NCBI RefSeq assembly: GCF_023206215.1
Contig: NZ_CP065801.1
Location: forward strand, 248,001 to 312,000
Reading direction: 5' to 3'
From: Butyrivibrio fibrisolvens
Lineage (GTDB): Bacteria; Bacillota; Clostridia; Lachnospirales; Lachnospiraceae
Length of the DNA stretch: 64,000 bases
Part shown: in pieces, positions 27,094 through 35,065 of the stretch
Numbering within the stretch: the first letter of the stretch is position 1
Layout: the number at the start of each line of letters is the position of its first letter
Translations under genes and position numbers: made by a program
The notes under the pieces: model-generated
The model's database searches: none
Seen by the model: only the letters and a program-made list of their open reading frames with translations
What the model was told of the DNA's origin: nothing

Positions 27094-27210
27094 CCTAAAA
27101 TCCTGTGTCAGATCAATGATAAATTTCCCACTCTGACATGTCATATTTAGCACAAGACCAAGCCTTGTCACCATTCTTAAGTATTGTTTCTACAGTCTTA
27201 TTTTCAGTCA
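27094..27210 (-). pseudogene. Internal-deletion remnant of the acyltransferase gene at 56718-58253
   Basis: Bases 27094-27154 match 57081-57141 (an internal part of the intact gene) nearly exactly. Bases 27155-27210 match its first codons and upstream region around 58200-58255. About 1.06 kb is missing between, with a short AGAC common to both edges. The join leaves a start codon and about 40 codons. The same neighbour genes follow in both places, so this is a decayed copy of a duplicated operon. Confidence 0.88.
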
Positions 27211-27567
27211 TTATGCTTCTCCTGTTATCTCTTTTGCAAGTTCCAGAATCTCAAAGGCATATTTTTCCTTGCCCTTTTTAAGGAGCTTTTTGTATAAAGG
27301 ATAGTTGATGATACAGACAGCAGCACCTACTATTCCTAGCAGCACCCCAATGACCATGAAAATTACTCCTGTTCCAAAGACGCTAAGTCCAAAGCACATT
27401 CCTGTGCCAAAGATCAAAGTCCCAATAATTCCAAGCGTCATGGCTGTTATAAATGCCGGAAGCTTTGCTCTTTCATCAAGCTTTTTAAGCTGCCTTACCT
27501 TATTTGTTTCCTTTGGCATGTAATCCTTTGCAACACTTTCTGCATAAACCTTATCTAAATCGTTCAT
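27211..27567 (-). CDS. Two-helix membrane protein, intact copy of a duplicated gene
   Basis: The protein has 118 residues. A charged N-terminal region with MPKETNKVRQLKKLDERAK precedes two hydrophobic segments at about 38-60 and 65-90, then a Lys-rich cytoplasmic tail. Its last about 35 codons are repeated at 58253-58366, where the rest is lost. It lies between the NAD-dependent epimerase and the acyltransferase remnant, so the original operon order was epimerase, membrane protein, acyltransferase. The function is unknown. Confidence 0.65.
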   Translation of the reverse strand: MNDLDKVYAESVAKDYMPKETNKVRQLKKLDERAKLPAFITAMTLGIIGTLIFGTGMCFGLSVFGTGVIFMVIGVLLGIVGAAVCIINYPLYKKLLKKGKEKYAFEILELAKEITGEA

Positions 27568-27603
27568 CGTATTCTTCTCCTTCTTTTCTCTTGAATGTCC
27601 TTT

Positions 27604-28623
27604 TTATGCGATCTTTCCTGTTTCTTTGAGCCATCTGATCTCGTCACGTATGGTCTCTCTATACGACCTTGTGGTATAACCCAGATCCTTACTTGCTTTA
27701 CTTGAATCAAATCGGTTGTTTCTTGCAAGATTGTAAACGGAGAAAGTTGTCATAAGAGGCTTTTCTCCAGTCTTCTTAGCCTTTTTCTCAAGTACCCCGG
27801 CAATCAGGTTTGCTACTGATATTGGTAAAAAGAACTTCATCTGCTTGCAACCGCTCTCCTCTGAAACAAGCTTTGTAAAATCCTTAAAACTAACAGGCTC
27901 ATTTCCAAGGATGTAGCACTCTCCGCTTTTGCCCTTATCAGCTGCCCCAATGAGTCCGTCAGCCAGATCTCTTACATCACACAGATTAAAGCTTCCGTCA
28001 ATTCCGGCGGGCATCTCACCATTGATGATATCAACCAGAGTCTTTGTGGTCTCACCCATTGCAAAGTCTTCAGGTCCAAGGATTCCTGATGGATGAACAA
28101 CACAGGCGTTAAGGCCTTCCTTTGCAGCTTTGAGCACCGCGTTTGTTGCCATAGCCTTTGACAATGAGTAGCAGCCTTTGATTCTCTCAGGATCAAGGGG
28201 AATAGATCCTTCGCACTCTCTTATGGTTCCTTTTTCTTCCTCAGGTATTGCTCCTGTTGATGAGCAATAGACAAGCTTTGATACTTTGTGCTCTTTGCAC
28301 ATCTCTATGATGTTTTCTGTTCCACCGACATTTACATCCATAACTTTCTGACTGTAATCAGGATTTACTGTTACGATGCTCGCTATGTGGAGCACGATCA
28401 CTTCTGTATCTTCAGGCGTCTCAAAGAATCTTTCCAGGTCATCTTTGTTACAAAGATCGCCGTATGCTATTTCAACTTCCTCAGGAAGATATTTTGCTGA
28501 CTTGTCGCCTTCAAGGACAAACGCCCTTACTTTTTTATTTCTTTCAACAAGCTTTCTGCAGACTGTGCTTCCAAGAAATCCTGCTGCTCCTGTTACCAGA
28601 TACATCTTATTTGTTTTGCTCAT
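27604..28623 (-). CDS. NAD(P)-dependent epimerase/reductase (extended SDR), copy 1
   Basis: The protein has 339 residues. The N-terminal nucleotide-binding motif is VTGAAGFLGSTVCRKL (G-x-x-G-x-x-G) and the active-site block has YSLSKAMA (Y-x-x-x-K) near 160, with a Ser in YCSSTGA as third catalytic residue. The tail KDLGYTTRSYRETIRDEIRWLKETG is typical of dihydroflavonol-4-reductase-like extended SDRs. Only about ten residues differ from the copy at 58367-59386. It heads the duplicated three-gene operon. The substrate is unknown. Confidence 0.85.
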   Translation of the reverse strand: MSKTNKMYLVTGAAGFLGSTVCRKLVERNKKVRAFVLEGDKSAKYLPEEVEIAYGDLCNKDDLERFFETPEDTEVIVLHIASIVTVNPDYSQKVMDVNVGGTENIIEMCKEHKVSKLVYCSSTGAIPEEEKGTIRECEGSIPLDPERIKGCYSLSKAMATNAVLKAAKEGLNACVVHPSGILGPEDFAMGETTKTLVDIINGEMPAGIDGSFNLCDVRDLADGLIGAADKGKSGECYILGNEPVSFKDFTKLVSEESGCKQMKFFLPISVANLIAGVLEKKAKKTGEKPLMTTFSVYNLARNNRFDSSKASKDLGYTTRSYRETIRDEIRWLKETGKIA

Positions 28624-28778
28624 TTATCTTTTCCTTTCTTATTCTCAATTTGTTTTTCGCTCTTTGCTTTGAGCTTGAAGTCATTATAGGAAAATGAGCA
28701 CATAAACCTGCTAACAAATGTCAATAGCGAAACGGCTTATTTTTAAGTGTTTTCAATTTCACCATTTTTAAGTATCAC

Positions 28779-28810
28779 AAAAAGGCTGGATGAATAATTC
28801 CAGCCTTTTT
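28779..28810. terminator. Terminator downstream of the IS110 transposase
   Basis: AAAAAGGCTGG (28779-28789) and CCAGCCTTTTT (28800-28810) pair perfectly around a ten-base loop, giving a bidirectional terminator just beyond the transposase stop. Confidence 0.88.
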
Positions 28811-28824
28811 ATAGCTGTTGCTAC

Positions 28825-30027
28825 TTATTTGTAGACTGCGGTTACTCTTGCATAATATATACGTAGAAATTTATTTAATCCCGCTATTTTAGCGTGTTTT
28901 TTGCACTTTCCCTCATTTTCTTTCTTGATTATATAATTATATACAGCAGCATCTTTGGGCGCCGGATGACTCTTAAGTACCCTCATTACTTCATATCCTA
29001 CTTTTCGTAAAGTTGATGATCCTCTCTTTGTCATCCTTCGATTTGTGCCCACAAATTGTCCTGACTCGTAAGGCGGTGGATCTATACCGGCACAAGCAAT
29101 GAGAGCTTTTGCACTATGAAGTTTTCTTACATCTCCTATTTCTGCAATTAGTTTTGGCGCTAGCACATCTCCAACACCACCCATTTCTCTAACTGTAGAG
29201 TATTCTGGTAAGGACTTAGCAAGAACCTGCATTCGTGCTAATATAGTAGCCAAGGAGCTATCTATAGCCCTTAATACTGATACTGCTTCCTGTACTAACA
29301 TTTTGGTCGATGGGGTACTGGAAGATAGTGTAGGAATACCACCGGATGCTAATTCATAGACTTCTTCAGCTTTGGATCTGCTCCGGTGATATTTCTTTTC
29401 TTTTGCCCAGAGAAGGTACTCATCTGTGAACTTTTCAAGACTCATGGAAGTAATTACATCATAATGCCAGAACTTTTCCACAAAATCGCTTAACTTGTCC
29501 TTGTTGTTTGATTCGTTCCAGCTATTAAACTTTTTCTTGATTCCAGGCATGACATAATCGAGGATATGAGTTAATTCTTGTAAAGCCTTAACATGGAGTT
29601 CCATATAGTACCTATATCTGCGCCCTAGCAGCTTCAACTCAGCATATACCTCTTCGGCACCTTCATACTTTTGGAGTTTAAACCACTTTTCAATTCCATA
29701 ATTAGCAATCATGACCGAATCAAGTTTGTCAGTTTTTGCACCCCTAAAGTTGTTATCCTTTGCGAATGACTTCATCACAAAAGGATTTACTACAGATACG
29801 AAATAGCCTTTCTCTGTAAGATAAGTCAATACTGGCAAGTGATAGATGCCCGTTGCTTCCATGACTATACGTATTTCACCATCTAACTTCTGGAGAATAC
29901 TATCGAGTCCGTCTAGCCCCTTCTCAACATGTTGCATTTCAAAAGGACTGCACACTATTTCTCCATACGGCTTAAGTATGCAGACAGTGCTTTTTCCTTT
30001 TGATACATCAATTCCAACACTAATCAT
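28825..30027 (-). CDS. IS110-family DEDD transposase (recombinase)
   Basis: The start ATG at 30027 follows a strong GGAGGAGG site (400 residues); the frame could begin 18 codons earlier but without one. The N-terminal RuvC-like domain has ISVGIDVSKGKSTVCIL (first Asp), VMEATGIYHLPV (Glu) and GAKTDKLDSVMIANYG (Asp pair). A coiled region follows, and the C-terminal Transposase_20 domain has IGDVRKLHSAKALIACAGI and RRMTKRGSSTLRKVGYEV, containing the catalytic Ser expected for IS110. The gene is complete with no frameshift, so the element may be active. IS110 recombinases use a bridge RNA from the element's non-coding end to choose target and donor. Confidence 0.93.
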   Translation of the reverse strand: MISVGIDVSKGKSTVCILKPYGEIVCSPFEMQHVEKGLDGLDSILQKLDGEIRIVMEATGIYHLPVLTYLTEKGYFVSVVNPFVMKSFAKDNNFRGAKTDKLDSVMIANYGIEKWFKLQKYEGAEEVYAELKLLGRRYRYYMELHVKALQELTHILDYVMPGIKKKFNSWNESNNKDKLSDFVEKFWHYDVITSMSLEKFTDEYLLWAKEKKYHRSRSKAEEVYELASGGIPTLSSSTPSTKMLVQEAVSVLRAIDSSLATILARMQVLAKSLPEYSTVREMGGVGDVLAPKLIAEIGDVRKLHSAKALIACAGIDPPPYESGQFVGTNRRMTKRGSSTLRKVGYEVMRVLKSHPAPKDAAVYNYIIKKENEGKCKKHAKIAGLNKFLRIYYARVTAVYK

Positions 30028-30279
30028 TCTGAACCTCCTCCAACTGTAAATAGTAATTGTTCCAGCCACACTTATTACCATTCAGTTTAGTTGGTTACAC
30101 GGGTGTTTCTCCCTACCTGCTTAAGCGAATGCTTATAATAAGGGGTTGGCTAACGGTTTATGTGACGGATGCGCTGATCCAAAAAGAGCCACGTCAGACC
30201 AATTACTCCCCTTATTATAAAAAAATAAGTGCAGATGTCAGAGTTAATTACTCTCTAGCAACTACACTTTTATGGTACT
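30028..30279 (-). ncRNA. Candidate IS110 bridge RNA region (leader of the element)
   Basis: This roughly 250-base non-coding leader lies between the element's edge and the transposase start, where IS110-group bridge RNAs are known to be encoded. It contains a perfect 13-bp inverted repeat, TTATAATAAGGGG (30133-30145) with CCCCTTATTATAA (30208-30220), enclosing a 62-base region with further pairing such as GGTTGG/CCAATT. The length and position fit; RNA expression and the target and donor loops have not been shown. Confidence 0.5.
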
Positions 30280-30287
30280 AAAAAGAA

Positions 30288-30354
30288 CAACACTTTTTGC
30301 AAAATGTGTTGATTTCAGGAGTACAGGTCCCGACACGTTTTGTAAAAAGTGTTG
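30288..30354 (-). terminator. Conserved 21-bp-stem hairpin, terminator-like, copy 1
   Basis: The arms CAACACTTTTTGCAAAATG... (30288-30308) and 30334-30354 are inverted copies with only wobble differences, around a 25-base loop ending AGGTCCCGA. On the minus strand TTCTTTTT follows. The same structure lies at 59476-59542. It follows the flavin-reductase operon and sits next to the IS110 insertion point. Confidence 0.7.
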
Positions 30355-30377
30355 ATTTGTAAATCCGATATAGTTTT

Positions 30378-30512
30378 TTACTGCTCTATGGCTTGATGAA
30401 TATTTCCACCTGAAGCCTTCCATATTGACAGAAAAACGAAGCACATATAAATATTTTTGCCCATAGGATTATCAGCACCGATATCACCATCGATACAGAT
30501 GGCCTGTTCCAT
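30378..30512 (-). CDS. Short frame of unknown status downstream of the nitroreductase fragment
   Basis: A 44-residue frame starts MEQAICIDGDIGADNPMGKN after GAAGGTG, 12 bases beyond the stop of the gene at 30525. Its last about seven codons (HQAIEQ) lie in sequence that is duplicated at 59580, so the frame runs across a recombination junction. It is probably a truncated gene rather than a native small protein. Confidence 0.3.
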   Translation of the reverse strand: MEQAICIDGDIGADNPMGKNIYMCFVFLSIWKASGGNIHQAIEQ

Positions 30513-30524
30513 ACTATCACCTTC

Positions 30525-30743
30525 TTATTCAATAATCTGTACTCTTCCGGGCTTTCTCGGCTTGCTGACCGGTTGTTCTCCGTCGGTATATCCGAGGATC
30601 ACAAAGCCCTGACACCCACCATGCTGGGCATACTCGACCAGGTCATACAGATCAGACGTATCTGACATTGCGAAAGCAAGTCTATCCTGACCGTAGATTT
30701 TTTCTATGTAAAGACCACTTACCTCTTTGAATCTCTTTATCAT
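30525..30743 (-). pseudogene. Probable nitroreductase C-terminal fragment
   Basis: The frame encodes 72 residues. The end, GFVILGYTDGEQPVSKPRKPGR, matches the C-terminal pattern of nitroreductases (G-x-x-x-LGYP then basic PRK), whereas the flavin-binding N-terminal two thirds is missing. It overlaps the flavin reductase by four bases (ATGA), so translation may be coupled and the fragment may still be made. It could alternatively be a small intact protein of its own family. Confidence 0.5.
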
Positions 30744-31291
30744 TTCAACTGCATGCCGTCCTTAAAAGCATTGCCCACCTTTTCTCCAACTCCGTAATAT
30801 CCATTACCAAATGGATCAAAGCTTATAGGCTTAAGCTTTGTGATATCAACTGCTCCATCTGTCACTACGCTCTCATCTGCAGAGACATTTACGATTTCTC
30901 CAATCAGAATGCCATCTTCAAAGCTCTTTACCTTACACTCAAGAGCAACAGGAAGTTCATCAATCAAAGGTGCATCAACAAACTCACTCTTTGTTGCGTG
31001 AAATCCGGCCTTTTCAAATTTATCAGGTACTTTTCTTCCTGATTCTATCCCAACATAATCGCAGGGAATTACCTGGTTTTCAGTAGCAAGGCTTACTGTG
31101 AAAGCTCCTCTCTTCGCGAGATTGTCAGTAGTCTTGTGCTCAGACAAACTGATTGAAATCTCTTTAAAATCAGTGGTTATGCCCCATGCTGCGTTCATAG
31201 CATTCGGCACTCCATTCTCATCATATGTTGCAATGATAAGAACCGGCTGCGGGTACATTAGTGGTTTTGCTCCAAAATTAACTCTGCTCAT
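30740..31291 (-). CDS. Flavin reductase / flavoredoxin-like FMN-binding protein
   Basis: The protein has 183 residues. The N-terminal region VNFGAKPLMYPQPVLIIATYDENGVPNAMNAAWGI and the later ISLSEHKTTDNLAKRGAFTVSLAT are the typical split-barrel FMN-binding pattern of the flavin-reductase-like family. The substitution around PCDYVGIESGRKVPDKFEKAGF is also as in flavoredoxin. It would carry FMN and reduce an acceptor in the cytoplasm using NAD(P)H. An AAAGGAGGAAA site precedes the ATG. It overlaps the next gene by ATGA and follows a small gene at 31319 in the same direction. Confidence 0.85.
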   Translation of the reverse strand: MSRVNFGAKPLMYPQPVLIIATYDENGVPNAMNAAWGITTDFKEISISLSEHKTTDNLAKRGAFTVSLATENQVIPCDYVGIESGRKVPDKFEKAGFHATKSEFVDAPLIDELPVALECKVKSFEDGILIGEIVNVSADESVVTDGAVDITKLKPISFDPFGNGYYGVGEKVGNAFKDGMQLK

Positions 31292-31318
31292 CTGTTTCCT
31301 CCTTTAGCACAAACACTT

Positions 31319-31549
31319 TTACTCGTCTTCTTCCCATCCCTTGCACACATCACACCAACCCTCGGCTCCAGTAACAGCTTCAAGCTCTGAAGGTGTAACT
31401 TTAACAGAAGTAAACTCATTACCTCCTGCAGGATGTACATATTCAAATCTCTTCATGGATACATCCTGCCAGATAGGGATGTCATCAGCCACAGCAAAAG
31501 GACATACTCCACCTGGCTCCTCACAAGATGTATCGGTCTCTGTTACCAT
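31319..31549 (-). CDS. Small cysteine-containing protein of unknown function
   Basis: The protein has 76 residues and is acidic. It has four cysteines in two pairs: C9 and C16 in CEEPGGVC, and CDVC near 66-69 in WCDVCKGWEEDE at the end. The spread pairs could bind a metal. The sequence between, KRFEYVHPAGGNEFTSVKVTPSELEAVTGAEGW, looks like a folded small domain. The gene lies 27 bases upstream of the flavin reductase and probably shares its operon. No family is recognised. Confidence 0.5.
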   Translation of the reverse strand: MVTETDTSCEEPGGVCPFAVADDIPIWQDVSMKRFEYVHPAGGNEFTSVKVTPSELEAVTGAEGWCDVCKGWEEDE

Positions 31550-31986
31550 TATATAGTTAGTAGCGCTTACTCTGCGTATGTATTTACCTATGGCTGATGA
31601 TAACCTGGGGTTATATCAGAATTATCTGTTCAAGATCAGGAAGTTCCGATGGCAGCTTCATCGGTTTGAATATTAATCTCTAACGCGTCTGTTAATCTTT
31701 TAATGGTATCAATACTATGTTTATATGGGCTGCTGATTGCGACATCCCTTATTCCATATAGTTTTCCTCCAAAATTCTCAGTCCTTCCTTATAATCCTGT
31801 CCCAAAGCTTCTGAATAGCATCTTTAAATGTTGCTTCCTTCGTCAGCAATTTCTGTATTTCTTTATTGTTTTCTGACCATGATTTGTCCATAATCTATCT
31901 TCTCTCATCGATTAATCCGGCATTATTCCATATTGCTTTCTTGCATTTTAACAAAAATCCAAGGAGTCTTTTATTGCTACTTTATG
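31550..31986 (-). pseudogene. Decayed region with a DinB-like N-terminal fragment
   Basis: No intact gene lies in these 437 bases. On the minus strand a frame starts at 31891 (MDKSWSENNKEIQKLLTKEA, 37 codons to a stop). It resembles the first helix of DinB-type proteins of Clostridia. After the stop, a shifted frame reads LYGIRDVAISSPYKHSI and DTIKRLTDALEIN, possibly a tail of a helix-turn-helix protein. Both frames break quickly, so the region is a patchwork of remnants. Confidence 0.4.
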
Positions 31987-33330
31987 CTATTGCTTTAGTT
32001 CTTTGCCAATTAAACAATAGTATGTCACCATGAGCATCAGAAAAGCGCCTATCCATGCAGATACTTCAGAAATGGCAATTCCTTTAAATCCGTTCCTTCC
32101 TACCAAAAAGCCAAAGATCAGTCTCATAATGACTTCGAGCCCGCCTGAGAGCATTGGTATAAAGGTATTGCCCAACCCCTGAACAGAGTATCTGTATACA
32201 AAAAGCCAGCCCAGGGCAAAAAAGCTTATTCCCATGATCGGCATGAAATCGGTACAATAACCGATTATCATGTTGTCAGTCAGCAGCATCCTTGCCAGGC
32301 TTCCGGGCACAAATATCATAAGGAGCGATATAGGCACATTCACAAGTGTAGAGATCATCAGGCCCTGTCTTACTCCTGTGCGTATCCTGTCATATTTGCC
32401 AGCGCCCTTATTTTGCCCCACAAAGGTCATCATGGAAAGACCTACGGACATTCCAAACTGCTCAAAGAGTGATGCAAATTTCATGCAGGCTGAATAGGCT
32501 GCCACATATGCGCTTCCCATAAGATTTACGAAGTACTGCAATACCATGGCCCCTGCAGCTGTGACCGAATTCATAAATGCCACAGGAAGTCCTATTTTCA
32601 TCAGTTCAACCAATATATTCTTTTCATCTGCTATTTCTGACGTGTCTTTTCCCAAACTCATAAAATCGATGGTTCTAAGCTTTTTAAGGCACAAAAGGTA
32701 TGATACAAACTGAGAGACCACTGTTGCCACTGCTGCTCCGACAACTCCTGTGCCAAAGGCCATTATGAAAATAATATCAAGCATGATGTTCACGAGTGAT
32801 GAACAGATCATGGCAGTGAGGGGCGTTCTGGAATCTCCCATTGACTGGAGAATTGTAATCTCTAGGTTATTCATAACCGTCACTACAATTCCCAATAAGA
32901 TCACAGCAAAATATCTATACGAATCATCAAAGATATCTTCAGGAGTGTTCAAGAACGTCAGCATCTTATTGAGCAAAGAAACGCATACAACAGTAAAGGC
33001 TATTCCAAACGTGATACTGAGCTTCTTGGCTGCTCTGATGTATGCATTCAGCATAGCCATATCGTTTTTTCCAAAGCTCTGGGCAAAGGTTATGCCAAAT
33101 CCTCTGGTCATCCCCACAACAAATCCAAGTATAAGGAAGTTAAGTGTCCCGGTTGCCCCAACAGCAGCCAGCGCCTGATCCGAGATTCCCTTGCCAACTA
33201 TAATGCTATCCACAAGACTATATAGTTGTTGGAAAAGATTTCCCCATAATAAGGGCAAAAAGAACAGTATGATCTGTTTCATACTGTTTCCTGAGGTCAT
33301 ATTTTGTGTGGTCTGTTCTGTATTTGTCAT
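31987..33330 (-). CDS. MATE-family efflux transporter
   Basis: The protein has 447 residues and twelve hydrophobic segments. The N-terminal half contains FFLPLLWGNLFQQLYSLVDSIIVG and ALAAVGATGTLNFLI; the C-terminal half repeats this as GLPVAFMNSVTAAGAMVLQYFVNLMG. This is the DinF/NorM-like MATE fold used for drug or metabolite export. It differs markedly from the MATE protein at 21750-23144, so the two are not recent duplicates. It ends near a decayed region and no regulator lies beside it. Confidence 0.9.
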   Translation of the reverse strand: MTNTEQTTQNMTSGNSMKQIILFFLPLLWGNLFQQLYSLVDSIIVGKGISDQALAAVGATGTLNFLILGFVVGMTRGFGITFAQSFGKNDMAMLNAYIRAAKKLSITFGIAFTVVCVSLLNKMLTFLNTPEDIFDDSYRYFAVILLGIVVTVMNNLEITILQSMGDSRTPLTAMICSSLVNIMLDIIFIMAFGTGVVGAAVATVVSQFVSYLLCLKKLRTIDFMSLGKDTSEIADEKNILVELMKIGLPVAFMNSVTAAGAMVLQYFVNLMGSAYVAAYSACMKFASLFEQFGMSVGLSMMTFVGQNKGAGKYDRIRTGVRQGLMISTLVNVPISLLMIFVPGSLARMLLTDNMIIGYCTDFMPIMGISFFALGWLFVYRYSVQGLGNTFIPMLSGGLEVIMRLIFGFLVGRNGFKGIAISEVSAWIGAFLMLMVTYYCLIGKELKQ

Positions 33331-33367
33331 GGCCGCTCTCTTTGGTCTTTCTCTTGATGTTAATTAT

Positions 33368-33490
33368 TTAATAGTTAAGATTATTTAAGTATCCAGGCTC
33401 TGCACCAAGCTCATTTGCAGCCCTAAGCACTTCTATTCTTGTAGTAACAAGCATATCAATATCTTCTAAAGTTGCCTTTCTGAAATCCAT
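33368..33490 (-). pseudogene. GNAT acetyltransferase, N-terminal remnant after the 95-bp repeat
   Basis: The ATG at 33490 begins MDFRKATLEDIDMLVTTRIE, which matches the start of the intact GNAT at 51079-51534 (MNFRKATIEDLDILVATRIE). After 40 codons the frame stops, before the acetyl-CoA-binding motif. A 95-bp repeat ends six bases upstream and supplies GAGG as its translation signal. Confidence 0.75.
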
Positions 33491-33493
33491 TTT

Positions 33494-33588
33494 TAACCTC
33501 ATGTCGCGAGCAAAGCGAGTGACTAATGGTTCAAATTGGTGGAGCTCGCGACACCAATTTGGGTTTGAAAGTGGAACACTTTCAAACT
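33494..33588 (-). repeat. Third copy of the ~95-bp structured repeat, inverted
   Basis: Read on the minus strand it matches the units at 23998-24189 at roughly nine bases in ten. The first hairpin is unchanged. In the second hairpin both arms changed together (ATTGGTG with CACCAAT instead of ATTGATG with CATCAAT), so pairing is kept. The unit again ends GACATGAGGTTAAAA directly before an ATG, here that of the GNAT remnant. Confidence 0.88.
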
Positions 33589-33746
33589 TCGTCCTCTTAT
33601 CCAATACCATATACTTTAGCAATAATTATAATTCATTTGAGACATTTATTGCTTCTGTATTTTTTGAAAAAGGACATAAATATCCGCTCCGCACATTTCT
33701 CTCATTCAGAGCTTTAGTACCATCATGACAATTACTAAAAAAACTG

Positions 33747-34742
33747 TCATCCTACGCCAATGGCAGGCAATACCTTTTGCTCGATAAAATCCACTCTGTC
33801 AAATATCCTCGGCTTAAACGTACCTGTCACTCCAACAGATACTTTTTTCTCTTTGTTTATATAGATGATATTTCCGCTGTCACCAATCGCCGCATATACC
33901 TCTTTATCATCATAGGGTTTGTACCATAAGTAGCCATAGTTCATGAAGCCAAACCGTTCGCCTAGCTTGAGATGGGGAGAGAGCATATCTTTCAGATATT
34001 CTTCTGAGATTATTCTATTTCCGTTATACAGGCCATCATTCAACACCATAGCGCCGATTACAGCCATATCTTTCGCTGACATACATAATCCCCAGCCCGC
34101 TGTAACGCAGCCCCGAGGGTCGCTGTACCATTCATATTTCCTTGGATTCTTATTCATGAAAAAATCAAACTGATCTTCTTTGGAGCTGTCTCCATGCGCT
34201 ATTCGCTCAGGAAGGTTCAACGGCACAAACAGATTATTGTTGGCAAAATCTATGCACTTCTCATTGGCTACCTTCTCGATTATCCCTGCCAAAATCTGAA
34301 TACCAAGCGTAGCATATCTGAACTCACCTGTAATCCCGCTACGTCCTCCGAGATAATCAAGTATCGCATATGTAAAATCCTGTGAAGTACACACCTTCTT
34401 CCAGGGTTCTGACCTGCCTTTATAAGGAGCTGTCATAGTGAGCAGATGCTTTATTGTTACATCGTATATGGTTTTCTCTCCACGCTTAACAGTATAATCC
34501 GGAAAGAAATCCATTACTTTCTGATCCACACTCTTAATGCAGCCCCTGTCTAATGCGATTCCTGCAAGCAATGCCATCACACCTTTGGTCACCGAATTGA
34601 CATTCATCGCATCTTCGGTCTTAAATCCGTGCCAGCAGTCGTCATAAACATCCAGCCCTTCTTTAATCGCATAAATCTGGCAAATGTTACTCTCGTTTCC
34701 GGTGCTTTCAGAAACGTATTTATGAAGTTGTTCTTTCGTCAT
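33747..34742 (-). CDS. Serine beta-lactamase-like hydrolase (class C/esterase fold)
   Basis: The protein has 331 residues and no signal peptide. The catalytic S-x-x-K is Ser50-Val-Thr-Lys53 in NVNSVTKGVMALLAGIALDRG. A second motif appears as YATLG near 142-146, equivalent to the Y-x-N loop. The C-terminal half has WGLCMSAKDMAVIGAMVLN and ends with a strand KKVSVGVTGTF. This matches cytoplasmic beta-lactamase-fold esterases or peptidases rather than true resistance enzymes, because no secretion signal is seen. The ATG has GAGG just upstream. Confidence 0.82.
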   Translation of the reverse strand: MTKEQLHKYVSESTGNESNICQIYAIKEGLDVYDDCWHGFKTEDAMNVNSVTKGVMALLAGIALDRGCIKSVDQKVMDFFPDYTVKRGEKTIYDVTIKHLLTMTAPYKGRSEPWKKVCTSQDFTYAILDYLGGRSGITGEFRYATLGIQILAGIIEKVANEKCIDFANNNLFVPLNLPERIAHGDSSKEDQFDFFMNKNPRKYEWYSDPRGCVTAGWGLCMSAKDMAVIGAMVLNDGLYNGNRIISEEYLKDMLSPHLKLGERFGFMNYGYLWYKPYDDKEVYAAIGDSGNIIYINKEKKVSVGVTGTFKPRIFDRVDFIEQKVLPAIGVG

Positions 34743-34866
34743 AAAAAGCCTCCTCTTAGGAATGATTCGGACGTCCTAAGAAAAGGCTAATATGATTTAA
34801 AATTGTTTTCAAGAAAAATCTTAAAAATCTTTATATTCCGATAATGCGTTTCTTCTGCTGTCTGCT

Positions 34867-34986
34867 TTATGTAGTCCAGCATAGTAACAGCATCTTAGTC
34901 ATGCCAACCAGATGCCTTGCATATGCATTGGTAAAGGTTGACTTTCCACAGCCGCAAGGCCCTGAAACAAATATTATCTTAGCCAC
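34867..34986 (-). pseudogene. P-loop nucleotide-binding protein, N-terminal remnant
   Basis: A GTG at 34986 opens a frame of 39 codons reading AKIIFVSGPCGCGKSTFTNA, an intact Walker A (GPCGCGKST) preceded by a beta strand, as in small kinases and AAA proteins. A stop follows 20 codons later, with no Walker B. The 323-base gap 34743-35065 holds only this remnant, plus A+T-rich sequence upstream of the hydrolase gene. Confidence 0.65.
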
Positions 34987-35065
34987 AAATCTATCCTCTG
35001 ATTTCTTAATTTTTCTTTACTTCTTTATCTTTTTTACTTCGTCATTTTTTACTTCTTTATTCCTC

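Larger units (their letters stand above)
28713..30279 (-). mobile_element. IS110-family insertion sequence
   Basis: The boundaries come from comparison with the duplicated locus at 59460-59475. There, sequence ending CCTGC runs straight into AAAAAGAACAAC; here about 1,567 bases lie between these same flanks. The element has no terminal inverted repeats and no clear target duplication, as expected for IS110. It contains one transposase gene, a terminator beyond it and a roughly 250-base leader. It inserted eight bases from a 21-bp hairpin. Ends are accurate to a few bases. Confidence 0.75.

Noticed and set aside
28713..30279. Terminal inverted repeats of the insertion sequence
   Set aside because: The two ends do not match each other in either orientation, which is as expected for IS110.
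33747..34742. Beta-lactam resistance gene
   Set aside because: S-x-x-K is present but there is no signal peptide and the rest fits cytoplasmic esterase-like relatives, so resistance is not claimed.
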